Made by a program: the position numbers and the translations under genes
Assembly (NCBI RefSeq): GCF_034479375.1
Contig: NZ_CP140155.1
Span: 2,976,001-3,040,000, forward strand
Source: Rhodopseudomonas palustris
Lineage (GTDB): Bacteria; Pseudomonadota; Alphaproteobacteria; Rhizobiales; Xanthobacteraceae
Reading direction: 5' to 3'
Length of the DNA stretch: 64,000 nt
Notes under the pieces: model-generated
The model's database searches: none
What the model saw: only the letters and a program-made list of their open reading frames with translations
What the model was told of the DNA's origin: nothing
Shown: positions 35,456 to 43,684 of the stretch, piece by piece
How positions within the stretch are numbered: the stretch's first letter is position 1
Layout: every line of letters begins with the position of its first letter

Positions 35456-36286
35456 TTATTCCGAAAACGACGCCCTCGAGGTCTGCGCCTGCTGCGCACG
35501 GTATTCGCTCATCACCAGATCCCGGATATGGCTGCGCAACTCGCCGAATTCGGGGCGTTCCTGCATCGATTCCTCGCGCGGATAGGCGAACGGCACCTCG
35601 ATGATCTGCTTGATCCGCGCTGGCCGCGCCGTCACCACCACGATCTTGGACGCCATGTAGATCGCCTCCTCGACCGAATGGGTGATCAGCATGACGGTTT
35701 TCTGCTCGGAGTGCAGCACCTGCAGCAGCAGGTTCTGCATGTTGGAACGGGTCTGCGCATCGAGCGCGCCGAACGGCTCGTCCATCAACAGGAATTGCGG
35801 TTTCACCGCATAGGCGCGCGCGATCGCAAGCCGCTGCCGCATGCCGCCCGACAGATGTTTCGGAAACGCGCCGGCGAAATCGCTTAGCCCCATCATCGAC
35901 AGATAATGGTCGCAGATCGCATCGCGCTCCACCGCCAATTCCCGATTGGCCTGGAGCCCGAGTCCGAAGGCGATGTTCTCGCGGACGGTGAGCCAGGGGA
36001 ACACGCCGTATTCCTGAAAGATCACGCCGCGCTCCGGACCTGGTCCCTTCACCGGCTCGCCGTCGAACAGCACATTGCCGGTGGTCGGTTTCATGAACCC
36101 GGCCAACATGCTCATCATGGTGGTCTTGCCGCAGCCGGATGGGCCGATCACCGCGACGAAATCGCCATCGTCGATGTCGTAGCTAACGTTGTCGACGACC
36201 TGCAATCTGCCCTTCGGCGTGTCGAACGACAACGAGACGTTGTCGAAACGGGCACGATGGGTCTTGAGAGGCATCCGGTCGCTCAT
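35456..36286 (-). CDS. ABC ATPase, nitrate/taurine/sulfonate type
   Basis: 276 residues: Walker A GPSGCGKTT, Q-loop VFQEYGVFPWLTV-like FQEYGVFPWLTV, signature LSGGMRQR, Walker B FLLMDEPFGALD, H-loop LITHSVEEAI. SsuB/TauB class. Overlaps the permease stop by 4 bp and precedes the binding protein by 31 bp. Confidence 0.94.
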   Translation of the reverse strand: MSDRMPLKTHRARFDNVSLSFDTPKGRLQVVDNVSYDIDDGDFVAVIGPSGCGKTTMMSMLAGFMKPTTGNVLFDGEPVKGPGPERGVIFQEYGVFPWLTVRENIAFGLGLQANRELAVERDAICDHYLSMMGLSDFAGAFPKHLSGGMRQRLAIARAYAVKPQFLLMDEPFGALDAQTRSNMQNLLLQVLHSEQKTVMLITHSVEEAIYMASKIVVVTARPARIKQIIEVPFAYPREESMQERPEFGELRSHIRDLVMSEYRAQQAQTSRASFSE

Positions 36287-37053
36287 GCCGAGGCCCTTTC
36301 CTGCCAGACCAGAAGCCGCGCGCTGAATCGACGCAGGATCGTGTCCATGATCAGCGCGATACAGCCGATGCAGATGATGCCGACATAGATCACGTCGAGC
36401 AGGAAATAGGTCGAGGCGTTCTGGATCAGCGCGCCCAAGCCGCGCTGCGCCGCGATCAGCTCGGACGCCACTAGCGTCGCCCAGGCGACGCCGAGCGCGA
36501 CCCGCAGCGCGGTCAGGATGTGCGGCACGGTCAGCGGGATGATGACCTTACGGAAGATTTCCCACTCACTGGCACCGAGCGTCTGCGCCACCCGGATATA
36601 GAGCGGCGTGATCTGCGACACCCCTTCGTACATCACAATCACCCCGGCGAAGAACGAGGCGTAGAACAGGATCACCATCTTGGCGATCTCGTCGACGCCG
36701 AAATACACGATCACCAGCGGGATCAGCGCGATCGGGGGCAGCGCGCGGAAGAAATTGATCATTGGATTGGCGAGCGTGCGGACGTTGCGATACCAGCCGA
36801 GCAGGAATCCGACCGGCACCGCCGCGGAGATTCCGAGAACAACGCCGATCAACACGCGCCGTGTCGAGGCGAAAACGTCCCAGAGCAGCCCTTCGTTCAA
36901 CAGCAGCTCGACGAACCTCGCGGCAACGCGATGCGGCGCCGGGATCAGTGCCGGATTGACGAAACCACTCCAGCGCACCGCGTACCAGACGGCGACGACC
37001 CCGATCCACGGAGTCAATGCGAGCAGAAAGCGTGTGCCCTTGTTGCGGTCCAT
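36283..37053 (-). CDS. ABC permease, nitrate/taurine/sulfonate type
   Basis: 256 residues, about six TM helices, with EAA motif QTLGASEWEIFRKVIIPLTVPHIL and the SsuC/TauC-like FFRALPPIALIPLVIVYFG. First gene of the importer operon; its start faces the enolase-superfamily gene across a 120-bp promoter region containing a 24-bp operator-like palindrome. Confidence 0.94.
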   Translation of the reverse strand: MDRNKGTRFLLALTPWIGVVAVWYAVRWSGFVNPALIPAPHRVAARFVELLLNEGLLWDVFASTRRVLIGVVLGISAAVPVGFLLGWYRNVRTLANPMINFFRALPPIALIPLVIVYFGVDEIAKMVILFYASFFAGVIVMYEGVSQITPLYIRVAQTLGASEWEIFRKVIIPLTVPHILTALRVALGVAWATLVASELIAAQRGLGALIQNASTYFLLDVIYVGIICIGCIALIMDTILRRFSARLLVWQERASA

Positions 37054-37093
37054 CCCAGCCCTGCGTCAATCTGTGTTGATCATCCGGCGGCGA

Positions 37094-37117
37094 GGTCATA
37101 CTATGAATAGGATGACC
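37094..37117. promoter_or_regulatory. 24-bp near-perfect palindrome in the divergent promoter, candidate GntR operator
   Basis: GGTCAT (37094-37099) and ATGACC (37112-37117) flank 12 bp whose core CTAT-GA-ATAG is also symmetric; 10 of 12 base pairs of the full dyad match. It sits between the importer operon and the enolase-superfamily gene. The GntR/UTRA regulator at 39905 is the likely ligand, which would co-control both directions. Confidence 0.55.
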
Positions 37118-37173
37118 ATACAAGTGGACCTCGACGGCGGGCCGGTCGAACGGGTCCGAGTTCGGATGATCGC

Positions 37174-38301
37174 ATGACAGCGTCGGCTTTTGTCGTCCGC
37201 AGCATCGAGGCGCGGTGCTATCGCTATCCGCTCGAGGCGCCGGTGGTGACCTCGTTCGGCCGTATGATCGATCGCCCTGCCGTGTTCGTGAAGGCGACGG
37301 ACGAGGACGGTGTGGTCGGTTTCGGCGAGGTGTGGTCGAATTTTCCCTCCACCGGCGCGGAACATCGCACCCGCATCGTCAACGAGATCCTGTCGCCGAT
37401 GCTCGGCGGCGGCAAGGCGCAACATCCCTCCGAGCTGTGGGCGATGTTGACACAGCGCACCTCAGTGCTGGCGCTGCAATCCGGCGAGCAGGGCCCGTTC
37501 GCACAGGCGATCGCCGGGATCGATCTCGCGCTGTGGGATATTTTCGCCCGGCGCAATGAGACCCCCCTGTGGCGGTTGCTCGGCGGCGCGAACGCGACGA
37601 TCAAGGTCTATGCCAGCGGCCTCAATCCGACCGGCACGCGCCGGCTGGCCGAGGCCGCGCTGGCCCGCGGCCACCGCGCGCTGAAGCTGAAGATCGGCTT
37701 CGGCGCGAAGACCGATCGCGCCAATCTCGCGTCGCTGCGCGCGCTGATCGGCGACGGCATGCTCGCCGCCGACGCCAATCAGGCATGGACGCCGCCGCAG
37801 GCGTGCGAGATCGCGCCGGATCTGCGCGATCATGGCCTCGCCTGGCTGGAGGAACCGATCCGCGCCGATTGCCCTTGGCCGGAGTGGCAGAAGCTCCGTC
37901 GCGTCGCCGGAATGCCGCTCGCCGCCGGTGAAAACTTCGCGAGCCGCGATGCGTTTCAACAGGCCCTGGCCGACGATACGCTCGGCGTGATCCAGCCCGA
38001 CATCGCGAAATGGGGCGGGCTCTCCGCGTGCAGCCCGATCGCCCGCGACATCCTCGCCGCCGGCAAGCGGTTCTGTCCGCACTATCTCGGCGGCGGCATC
38101 GGCCTGCTCGCTTCGGCGCATCTGCTGGCCGGCATCGGCGGCGACGGCCTGCTGGAGGTCGACGCCAACGACAATCCGCTGCGCGAAGAGTTCTCCGGGC
38201 CGGTCGCCGCGATCGTCGACGGCCGCGTCTCGCTCGGCGAAGACCCGGGGCTCGGCATGGCGCCGGATCTGGCCTCGATCGAACGCTATCGCACCGCATG
38301 A
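37174..38301 (+). CDS. Enolase-superfamily enzyme (mandelate racemase/muconate lactonizing type)
   Basis: 375 residues. Catalytic KxK in ALKLKIGF near 170, three metal acids in the usual strand order (Asp in AADANQAW, Glu in WLEEPIRADC, Glu in AAGENFAS), and a C-terminal CPHYLGGGIGLLAS that carries the general-acid His region. Members racemise, dehydrate or lactonise hydroxy- or amino-acids; the residues seen fit the MR branch, but the substrate is not predictable. ATGA-type overlap or 11-bp spacing joins it to the GMC gene downstream. Confidence 0.92.
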   Translation: MTASAFVVRSIEARCYRYPLEAPVVTSFGRMIDRPAVFVKATDEDGVVGFGEVWSNFPSTGAEHRTRIVNEILSPMLGGGKAQHPSELWAMLTQRTSVLALQSGEQGPFAQAIAGIDLALWDIFARRNETPLWRLLGGANATIKVYASGLNPTGTRRLAEAALARGHRALKLKIGFGAKTDRANLASLRALIGDGMLAADANQAWTPPQACEIAPDLRDHGLAWLEEPIRADCPWPEWQKLRRVAGMPLAAGENFASRDAFQQALADDTLGVIQPDIAKWGGLSACSPIARDILAAGKRFCPHYLGGGIGLLASAHLLAGIGGDGLLEVDANDNPLREEFSGPVAAIVDGRVSLGEDPGLGMAPDLASIERYRTA

Positions 38302-38312
38302 AGGATACGGCC

Positions 38313-39908
38313 ATGAGGGCGCAGGGTTACGACTACATCATCGTCGGCGCCGGCTCCGCGGGCTGCATCGTCGCCAATCGGCTGTCGGCCGATCCGGCCT
38401 GCCGCGTGCTGCTGCTCGAGGCCGGCGGGTCGGATCGCAACATCTGGCTGAAGCTGCCGGTCGGCTATTATCGCTCGATCTACGACGACCGCTTCTCGCG
38501 CAAGTTCATCACCGAGCCCGGCGAAGGCTCCGGCGGCCGCGCCATCGTCTGGCCGCGCGGCCGGGTGCTCGGCGGGTCGTCGTCGATCAACGGGCTGATC
38601 TTCATTCGCGGTCAGGCCGACGGCTTCGACGATTGGGAGCGGCTCGGCGCTACCGGCTGGAACTATCGCGACCTGCTGCCGTATTTCCGGCGCTACGAGC
38701 GCTATCGCGGCGGCGACAGTCAGTTTCACGGCGGCTTCGGCGAATTCGAAGTCTCGGATCTGCGCACCGGAAGCGAAGCGGCTGCGGCGTGGGTCCAGGC
38801 CGGCGTCGACTACGGCCTGCCGCGCAATCCGGATTTCAACGCCGAGACGACCTACGGCGTCGGCGCGTATCAGCTCGGCATCGGCAAGCGTTGGCGCAGC
38901 AGCTCCGCCTCGGCCTTCCTGCATCCGATCCGGCACCGCAAGAACTTGACGGTGATCACCCGCGCGCAGGCAAGCCGGGTGCTGTTCGACGGCACCACCG
39001 CGAGCGGCGTCGAATGGATCGAAGACGGCCGGCGCATGCAGGCCCGCGCCGAGCGCGAGGTGATCCTGTCCGCCGGCGCGCTGCAATCGCCGCAATTGCT
39101 GCAGCTCTCCGGCATCGGGCCGGCTCCGCTGCTGCGCGGCCTCGGCATCGACGTCGTGGCGGATGCGCCCGAGGTCGGGCAAAATCTGCAGGATCATTAT
39201 CAGGCACGGATGATCGTCCGACTGAAGCAGAAGCATTCGCTCAACGATCAGGTGCGTAGTCCGGTTGGTCTCGCCCGGATGGGCCTGCAATGGTTGCTTG
39301 CGGGCAACGGGCCGCTCACCGCCGGCGCCGGACAGGTCGGCGGCGCAGCCTGCACGCGCTACGCAAAGGCGGGCCGGCCCGACGTGCAGTTCAACGTGAT
39401 GCCGCTGTCGGTCGACAAGCCGGGCGAACCGCTGCACAGCTACTCGGGCTTCACCGCCTCGGTGTGGCAATGCCACGCCGAATCGCGTGGCCATCTGGCG
39501 ATCCGCTCGACCGATCCGTTCGATCAGCCCACCATCGTGCCGAATTATTTCGAGCGTGACATCGATCGCAAGACGATCGTCGCCGGCCTCGAAATTCTCC
39601 GCGACATCTATCGGCAGAAATCCTTCCGCGAGCGCTGGGATCTGGACGTGGTGCCGGGCGCCGCCATCAATGACGCCGCCGGATTGTGGGAGTTCGCGCG
39701 CAGCACCGGCGGCACGGTGTTCCACGCCTGCGGTACCTGCCGGATGGGATCGGACGACGGCGCGGTGGTCGATCCGCGCCTGCGCGTGCGCGGCGTCGAG
39801 CGGCTGCGCGTGGTCGATGCCTCGGTGATGCCGCTGATCACCTCGGCCAATACCAATGCCGCGAGTTTGATGATCGGGGAAAAGGGCGCCGCCCTGATCG
39901 CGTCATGA
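38313..39908 (+). CDS. GMC-family FAD oxidoreductase (choline/alcohol dehydrogenase type)
   Basis: 531 residues from ATG 38313 (AAGGA 7 bp upstream); ATG 38298, overlapping the previous stop as ATGA, is also possible. N-terminal FAD motif IIVGAGSAGCIVANRLSADP, GMC signature 1 around GRVLGGSSSINGLIFIRG, signature 2 SAGALQSPQLLQLSGIGP, and C-terminal VFHACGTCRMG with the active-site His region, then VVDASVMPLITSANTNAASLMIGEK. Oxidises an alcohol to an aldehyde or ketone. Second gene of a three-gene operon ending with the GntR regulator. Confidence 0.93.
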   Translation: MRAQGYDYIIVGAGSAGCIVANRLSADPACRVLLLEAGGSDRNIWLKLPVGYYRSIYDDRFSRKFITEPGEGSGGRAIVWPRGRVLGGSSSINGLIFIRGQADGFDDWERLGATGWNYRDLLPYFRRYERYRGGDSQFHGGFGEFEVSDLRTGSEAAAAWVQAGVDYGLPRNPDFNAETTYGVGAYQLGIGKRWRSSSASAFLHPIRHRKNLTVITRAQASRVLFDGTTASGVEWIEDGRRMQARAEREVILSAGALQSPQLLQLSGIGPAPLLRGLGIDVVADAPEVGQNLQDHYQARMIVRLKQKHSLNDQVRSPVGLARMGLQWLLAGNGPLTAGAGQVGGAACTRYAKAGRPDVQFNVMPLSVDKPGEPLHSYSGFTASVWQCHAESRGHLAIRSTDPFDQPTIVPNYFERDIDRKTIVAGLEILRDIYRQKSFRERWDLDVVPGAAINDAAGLWEFARSTGGTVFHACGTCRMGSDDGAVVDPRLRVRGVERLRVVDASVMPLITSANTNAASLMIGEKGAALIAS

Positions 39909-40675
39909 GGAAGATCAACGCCAGTCCGGATGCGGATCGTCATGCTCGGGGCATGGACCTGAACATCGACAGCCACGTGCCGAAATACGCGCAGATCGCC
40001 GACATCTTCCGGCAGCGGATCGCGCGCCAGATCTGGTCACGCGGGATGCGGCTGCCGGCGAATGAAGCGTTGGCGGAAGAGTTCGGCGTGTCGCGGGTGA
40101 CGATCCGGCAGGCGGTCGATCTGCTGGCGCGGGACGGCATTCTCGAGGCGCAACAGGGCCGCGGCACCTTCATCACCGGATCGGTGACGCAGGATCGCTG
40201 GCTCAAGGTCGAGACCTCGGTCACCGAACTCGCCGAGGTCTATCGCGACACATCTCCGCAGATCATCAACATCAACGAAAGCCTGACGGAAGCTCCGCTG
40301 CAGCCCGGCGACGGCAAGGCCGCGGAGCGCTACGTCTTCATGCGCCGGGTGCATTCGCGCGATGGCCAACCCTATTGCGTGATCCTGATCTATCTGGACG
40401 AGAAGATCTTCAAGCGCGCCCCGGCGAAATTCCGCAAGCAGACCGTGATCCAGGTGATCACGGAGATGCCCAAGCTCAAGATCGCCACCGCCCGCCAGAC
40501 CCTGACGATCGGCACCGCCGACATCGAAGTGGCGAAGCTGTTGAAAGTGCCTCTGAACTCGCCGGTCGCCGAGGTCCGCCGGGTGTTCACCACCGCCGAT
40601 CACGGCGTGATCTATCTCGCGGAAGTCACCTATCGCGGCGATTTCATCCGGATCGACATGGACCTGCGCCCCTGA
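39905..40675 (+). CDS. GntR-family regulator, HutC/UTRA subfamily
   Basis: 256 residues from ATG 39905, overlapping the GMC stop (ATGA); ATG 39953 (MDLNIDSH) is an alternative. N-terminal HTH VPKYAQIADIFRQRIARQIW... ANEALAEEFGVSRVTIRQAVDLL, then a UTRA ligand-binding domain (residues ~95-250). Last gene of the enolase-GMC operon and probably its repressor; the palindrome at 37094-37117 is the best operator candidate. Confidence 0.92.
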   Translation: MRKINASPDADRHARGMDLNIDSHVPKYAQIADIFRQRIARQIWSRGMRLPANEALAEEFGVSRVTIRQAVDLLARDGILEAQQGRGTFITGSVTQDRWLKVETSVTELAEVYRDTSPQIININESLTEAPLQPGDGKAAERYVFMRRVHSRDGQPYCVILIYLDEKIFKRAPAKFRKQTVIQVITEMPKLKIATARQTLTIGTADIEVAKLLKVPLNSPVAEVRRVFTTADHGVIYLAEVTYRGDFIRIDMDLRP

Positions 40676-40685
40676 GCTGATCCGA

Positions 40686-42494
40686 TCAGCGGAAGAACAC
40701 TTCCTGATTGCGCCGCTCGAGCTCGGTGGCGAAGGTGCGCAGCACATGCGCCTCGCTGACGAGGCCGATCGTCACCCGCTCCTCGGCGTTGTTCACCACC
40801 ACCAGCACGTCGGCTTCGCTGCGGTCGAACGCGGTCACGAGGTCGCGCACGGTGACGTCCGGGAGCAGGAATTCGTCGCGCTGATGCGCAAGCGTGGCGA
40901 GGGTCTCATCCTCGGCATGGGCATGCCCGTGCAGTTCCGGCGCCTCCACGATGCCGCCATAGCTGCCGTCGGTTTCCCTCAGCACGATTTGCTTGATGCG
41001 CCCCGGCGGAAACAGCGTCTGCGCCTCGGCGATCGACAGGCCGGCCTGCGCGGTTTCGAAATCGGACCGCATCAGCGTCGCCGCGCTGATCTGCCGGACC
41101 CAGCCGACGTCCTGCGGCCCGCGAATGGCTTCGCCGCGCAGATGAAAGCGCCAAGTCGCGAAGCTGTAGCCGAACAATTCGCGCACGATCATCGCACTGA
41201 TCGACGCGGCGACGACGGCGCCCGCCGTGATCGAGAAATCGCCGGTGAGTTCGAGCGCGAGACAGACCATGCTGAACGGCGCGCCGATCACGCCGGTGCC
41301 GAGCGCGACCATGCCGGCGACCGCCGCCGTTCCCGGCTGCAGCGCCAGTTCGGGAAACGGGCCGCTCAGCACCGTGCTGTAGAGCTGGCCGATCATCGAC
41401 CCGAGCATCAGCGAGGCGAAGAACAGGCCGCCGCGAAAGCCTGCGCCGAGCGAGATCGCCGACGCGGCGGTCTTCAGCAGGATCGTGGTCGCCAGCATCA
41501 GCCAGGTCGGATTGCTGATCAGCAGGATCTGCATCGCGCCGTGGCCGGAGCCCAGCACGGTCGGCGTCAGCAGGCCGAGACAGCCGAGCATGGTCGCGCC
41601 GACGACCAGGCGCAGCCCGCCGCGCAGCCAGGTGATCCGCTGCATCACGCGCTCCGCGAACGCCACCGCCAGCATCACCACGATGCTGAAGAACGCGCAC
41701 AGAATGCCGACAGCCATGACCTGGCCGATCATCTCGACCGACACCGGCGAGGGCACGCCCGGCACCATCAGAAACTGCTGATGCGCCAGATGCCGCGTCA
41801 CCAGCCACGCCGCCACGGCGCTGGCGATCACCGGCACCAGGGCCGCCGACGTATAGGCGCCGAGCACGACCTCGAAGGCGAAGAACGCGCCGGCCAGCGG
41901 CGCCGAGAACGCGGCGCTGATCGCGCCGGCGGCGCCGCACGCCACCAGCAGCCGCATGTCGGCGCGGCGTGCCGCGAGCCGCTGTCCGATATGCGAGCTG
42001 AACGCCGCGCAGATCTGGGTGTAGCCGGCTTCGAGGCCGACCGATCCGCCGAAGCCGTTGGACAGCAACGTCTGGATCGAGATCAGCAGGCTGCCGCGCA
42101 TCGACACACGGCCGCCGTACAACGCGTTGGCCTCGATCGCGTCGGCGAGCTGCCCCTTGAAGCGGCCGGCATAGAAGATGCTGATCAGCGCCAGAATGAC
42201 CGCCCCGACGATCGGCACCAGCAGCGTCCGCTGCCATGAAATCACGCCGCTCGCGCTCAGCTTGTTGTCGAACGGGATGTCGAACAGGACGGCGTGCGCG
42301 AGTTCGCTCAGCATCGAGATCGCCGCGACCAGCAATCCCGCCAGCAGCCCGATCACCATCGCCACGATCACCAGACCGATTTCGCGGTTGCGGACGAAGT
42401 TGCGCAAGCCCGCCGGGAACAGCCATCGACGGGAAGCCGACGAAGAGGCTGCCGGGGCGACCGGTCTGGCATCCAGCCGCGAGTCGGCGCTCAT
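40686..42494 (-). CDS. ClC-family chloride channel/transporter with C-terminal CBS domains
   Basis: 602 residues from ATG 42494 (MSADSRLDARP). About ten hydrophobic segments, with the ClC core GGSVGLEAGYTQICAAF, where the GREGP-type loop reads GLEAG but keeps the gating Glu. A later GAGFRGGLFFASLMLGSMIGQ corresponds to the GIFAP loop, and LGSGHGAMQ stands in the second half. The residues from ~440 contain paired CBS-like motifs (AQTLFPPGRIKQIVLRE; DVTVRDLVTAFDRSEADVLVVV). Selectivity-loop changes mean Cl- specificity is not assured. Divergent from the downstream hydrolase gene. Confidence 0.9.
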   Translation of the reverse strand: MSADSRLDARPVAPAASSSASRRWLFPAGLRNFVRNREIGLVIVAMVIGLLAGLLVAAISMLSELAHAVLFDIPFDNKLSASGVISWQRTLLVPIVGAVILALISIFYAGRFKGQLADAIEANALYGGRVSMRGSLLISIQTLLSNGFGGSVGLEAGYTQICAAFSSHIGQRLAARRADMRLLVACGAAGAISAAFSAPLAGAFFAFEVVLGAYTSAALVPVIASAVAAWLVTRHLAHQQFLMVPGVPSPVSVEMIGQVMAVGILCAFFSIVVMLAVAFAERVMQRITWLRGGLRLVVGATMLGCLGLLTPTVLGSGHGAMQILLISNPTWLMLATTILLKTAASAISLGAGFRGGLFFASLMLGSMIGQLYSTVLSGPFPELALQPGTAAVAGMVALGTGVIGAPFSMVCLALELTGDFSITAGAVVAASISAMIVRELFGYSFATWRFHLRGEAIRGPQDVGWVRQISAATLMRSDFETAQAGLSIAEAQTLFPPGRIKQIVLRETDGSYGGIVEAPELHGHAHAEDETLATLAHQRDEFLLPDVTVRDLVTAFDRSEADVLVVVNNAEERVTIGLVSEAHVLRTFATELERRNQEVFFR

Positions 42495-42747
42495 CGGGCG
42501 ATCCGGGCTGAACGGCTGTTCACGACGGCGCCAGCACTGATCATCGCGCGGGACGCCCCGCAAAGCGAGGTGCGCCGCAGAGTGGAGAAAGCCCTCGCTG
42601 CAAGACTGTATTCATGGCATTCGGCTGCTTGTTCGAGAAGTCCGAGCTTGCGCCAGCGCAGAGCTGTCAGTCAAATCGGGATGATACTCGCACTCGATTT
42701 TTGTCCTTTTGGATGTATGGTCCGGGAGGATGTCAAGGAGGAATCGA

Positions 42748-43551
42748 ATGGCGCGCAGAGCGGTGGTCGGCGTGATCGGCAACGCCCATCTCGTCGACAA
42801 TCGGTTTGCCGTCCAGCACGTCGGTGAACGCAACCTGCGCGCGGTGTCCGAGGTCGCCAATGCGCTGCCGCTGATGTTCGCCGGCTGCTCCGAGATCACC
42901 GAGATCGAGGAACTGCTCGAGATCGTCGACGGCATCCTGCTCACCGGCGGCCGCGCCAACGTGCATCCGACGCATTTCAACGCCGAACCGCATCCGCGCC
43001 ACGAACCTTATGACGAAGCCCGCGACGCGCTGGCGCTGAATCTGGTGCGCACCTGCGTCGATCGTGGCATTCCGCTGCTCGGCATCTGCCGCGGCCTGCA
43101 GGAGATGAACGTCGCCTTCGGCGGCTCGCTGCATCCGGAAATCCGCGAATTGCCCGGCCGCATCAACCATCGCATGCCGCGGCTGGAGACCGGGGAAATC
43201 CATCCCGACGCCACCGTGGTGTTCGCCGATCGTCACGACGTCCAGCTCAAGCCGGAGGGCGTGTTCGCGAAGCTGCTCGGGCGCGACCTGATCCGTGTCA
43301 ATTCGCTGCACGGCCAGGGCATCCTGGAGCCCGGCGGACGCATCGTGATCGAAGGGATAGCCGAGGACGGCACGATCGAGGCGATCTGCATCGACGGGGC
43401 GCCGGGCTTCGCGCTCGGCGTGCAATGGCACGCGGAATACGATCCGCAGCACAACCCGATCAACCGCGAGATCTTCCTCGCCTTCGGCGAAGCCCTGCGG
43501 GCGTATCAGATCAGCCGCCGCCAGCCGACAGGTCTGCGGAAATCCGGGTAG
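42748..43551 (+). CDS. Class-I glutamine-amidotransferase-like hydrolase (PuuD/peptidase C26)
   Basis: 267 residues. Nucleophile Cys114 in GIPLLGICRGLQEMN and the catalytic His-Glu in LGVQWHAEYDPQ; both are characteristic of gamma-glutamyl-GABA hydrolase-like proteins. ATG 42748 is chosen over upstream starts because AGGAGG lies 7 bp before it. Single gene; neighbours give no pathway, so gamma-Glu-GABA hydrolysis is possible but not shown. Confidence 0.88.
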   Translation: MARRAVVGVIGNAHLVDNRFAVQHVGERNLRAVSEVANALPLMFAGCSEITEIEELLEIVDGILLTGGRANVHPTHFNAEPHPRHEPYDEARDALALNLVRTCVDRGIPLLGICRGLQEMNVAFGGSLHPEIRELPGRINHRMPRLETGEIHPDATVVFADRHDVQLKPEGVFAKLLGRDLIRVNSLHGQGILEPGGRIVIEGIAEDGTIEAICIDGAPGFALGVQWHAEYDPQHNPINREIFLAFGEALRAYQISRRQPTGLRKSG

Positions 43552-43602
43552 CGATCACTCCCCGGGACGACCGGCGCGACGCCATCAGTGCCACTTGCGG
43601 CT

Positions 43603-43633
43603 CAAAACGAAACGAGCGCCATCGCGGCGCTCG
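43603..43633 (-). terminator. Intrinsic terminator of ilvD
   Basis: Stem CGAGCGCC (43613-43620) and GGCGCTCG (43626-43633), loop ATCGC; on the minus strand it is followed by TTTCGTTTTG. It lies 52 bp past the ilvD stop. Confidence 0.7.
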
Positions 43634-43684
43634 TCCTGCATCGTCGTCGACGGGCCGGACGCCGCGGCGCCGGTCCAGCTCGTA

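Noticed and set aside
42711..42720. Second GntR operator half-site before the PuuD-like gene
   Set aside because: Shares only GTATGGTC with the edge of the 37094 dyad; too short to separate from chance.
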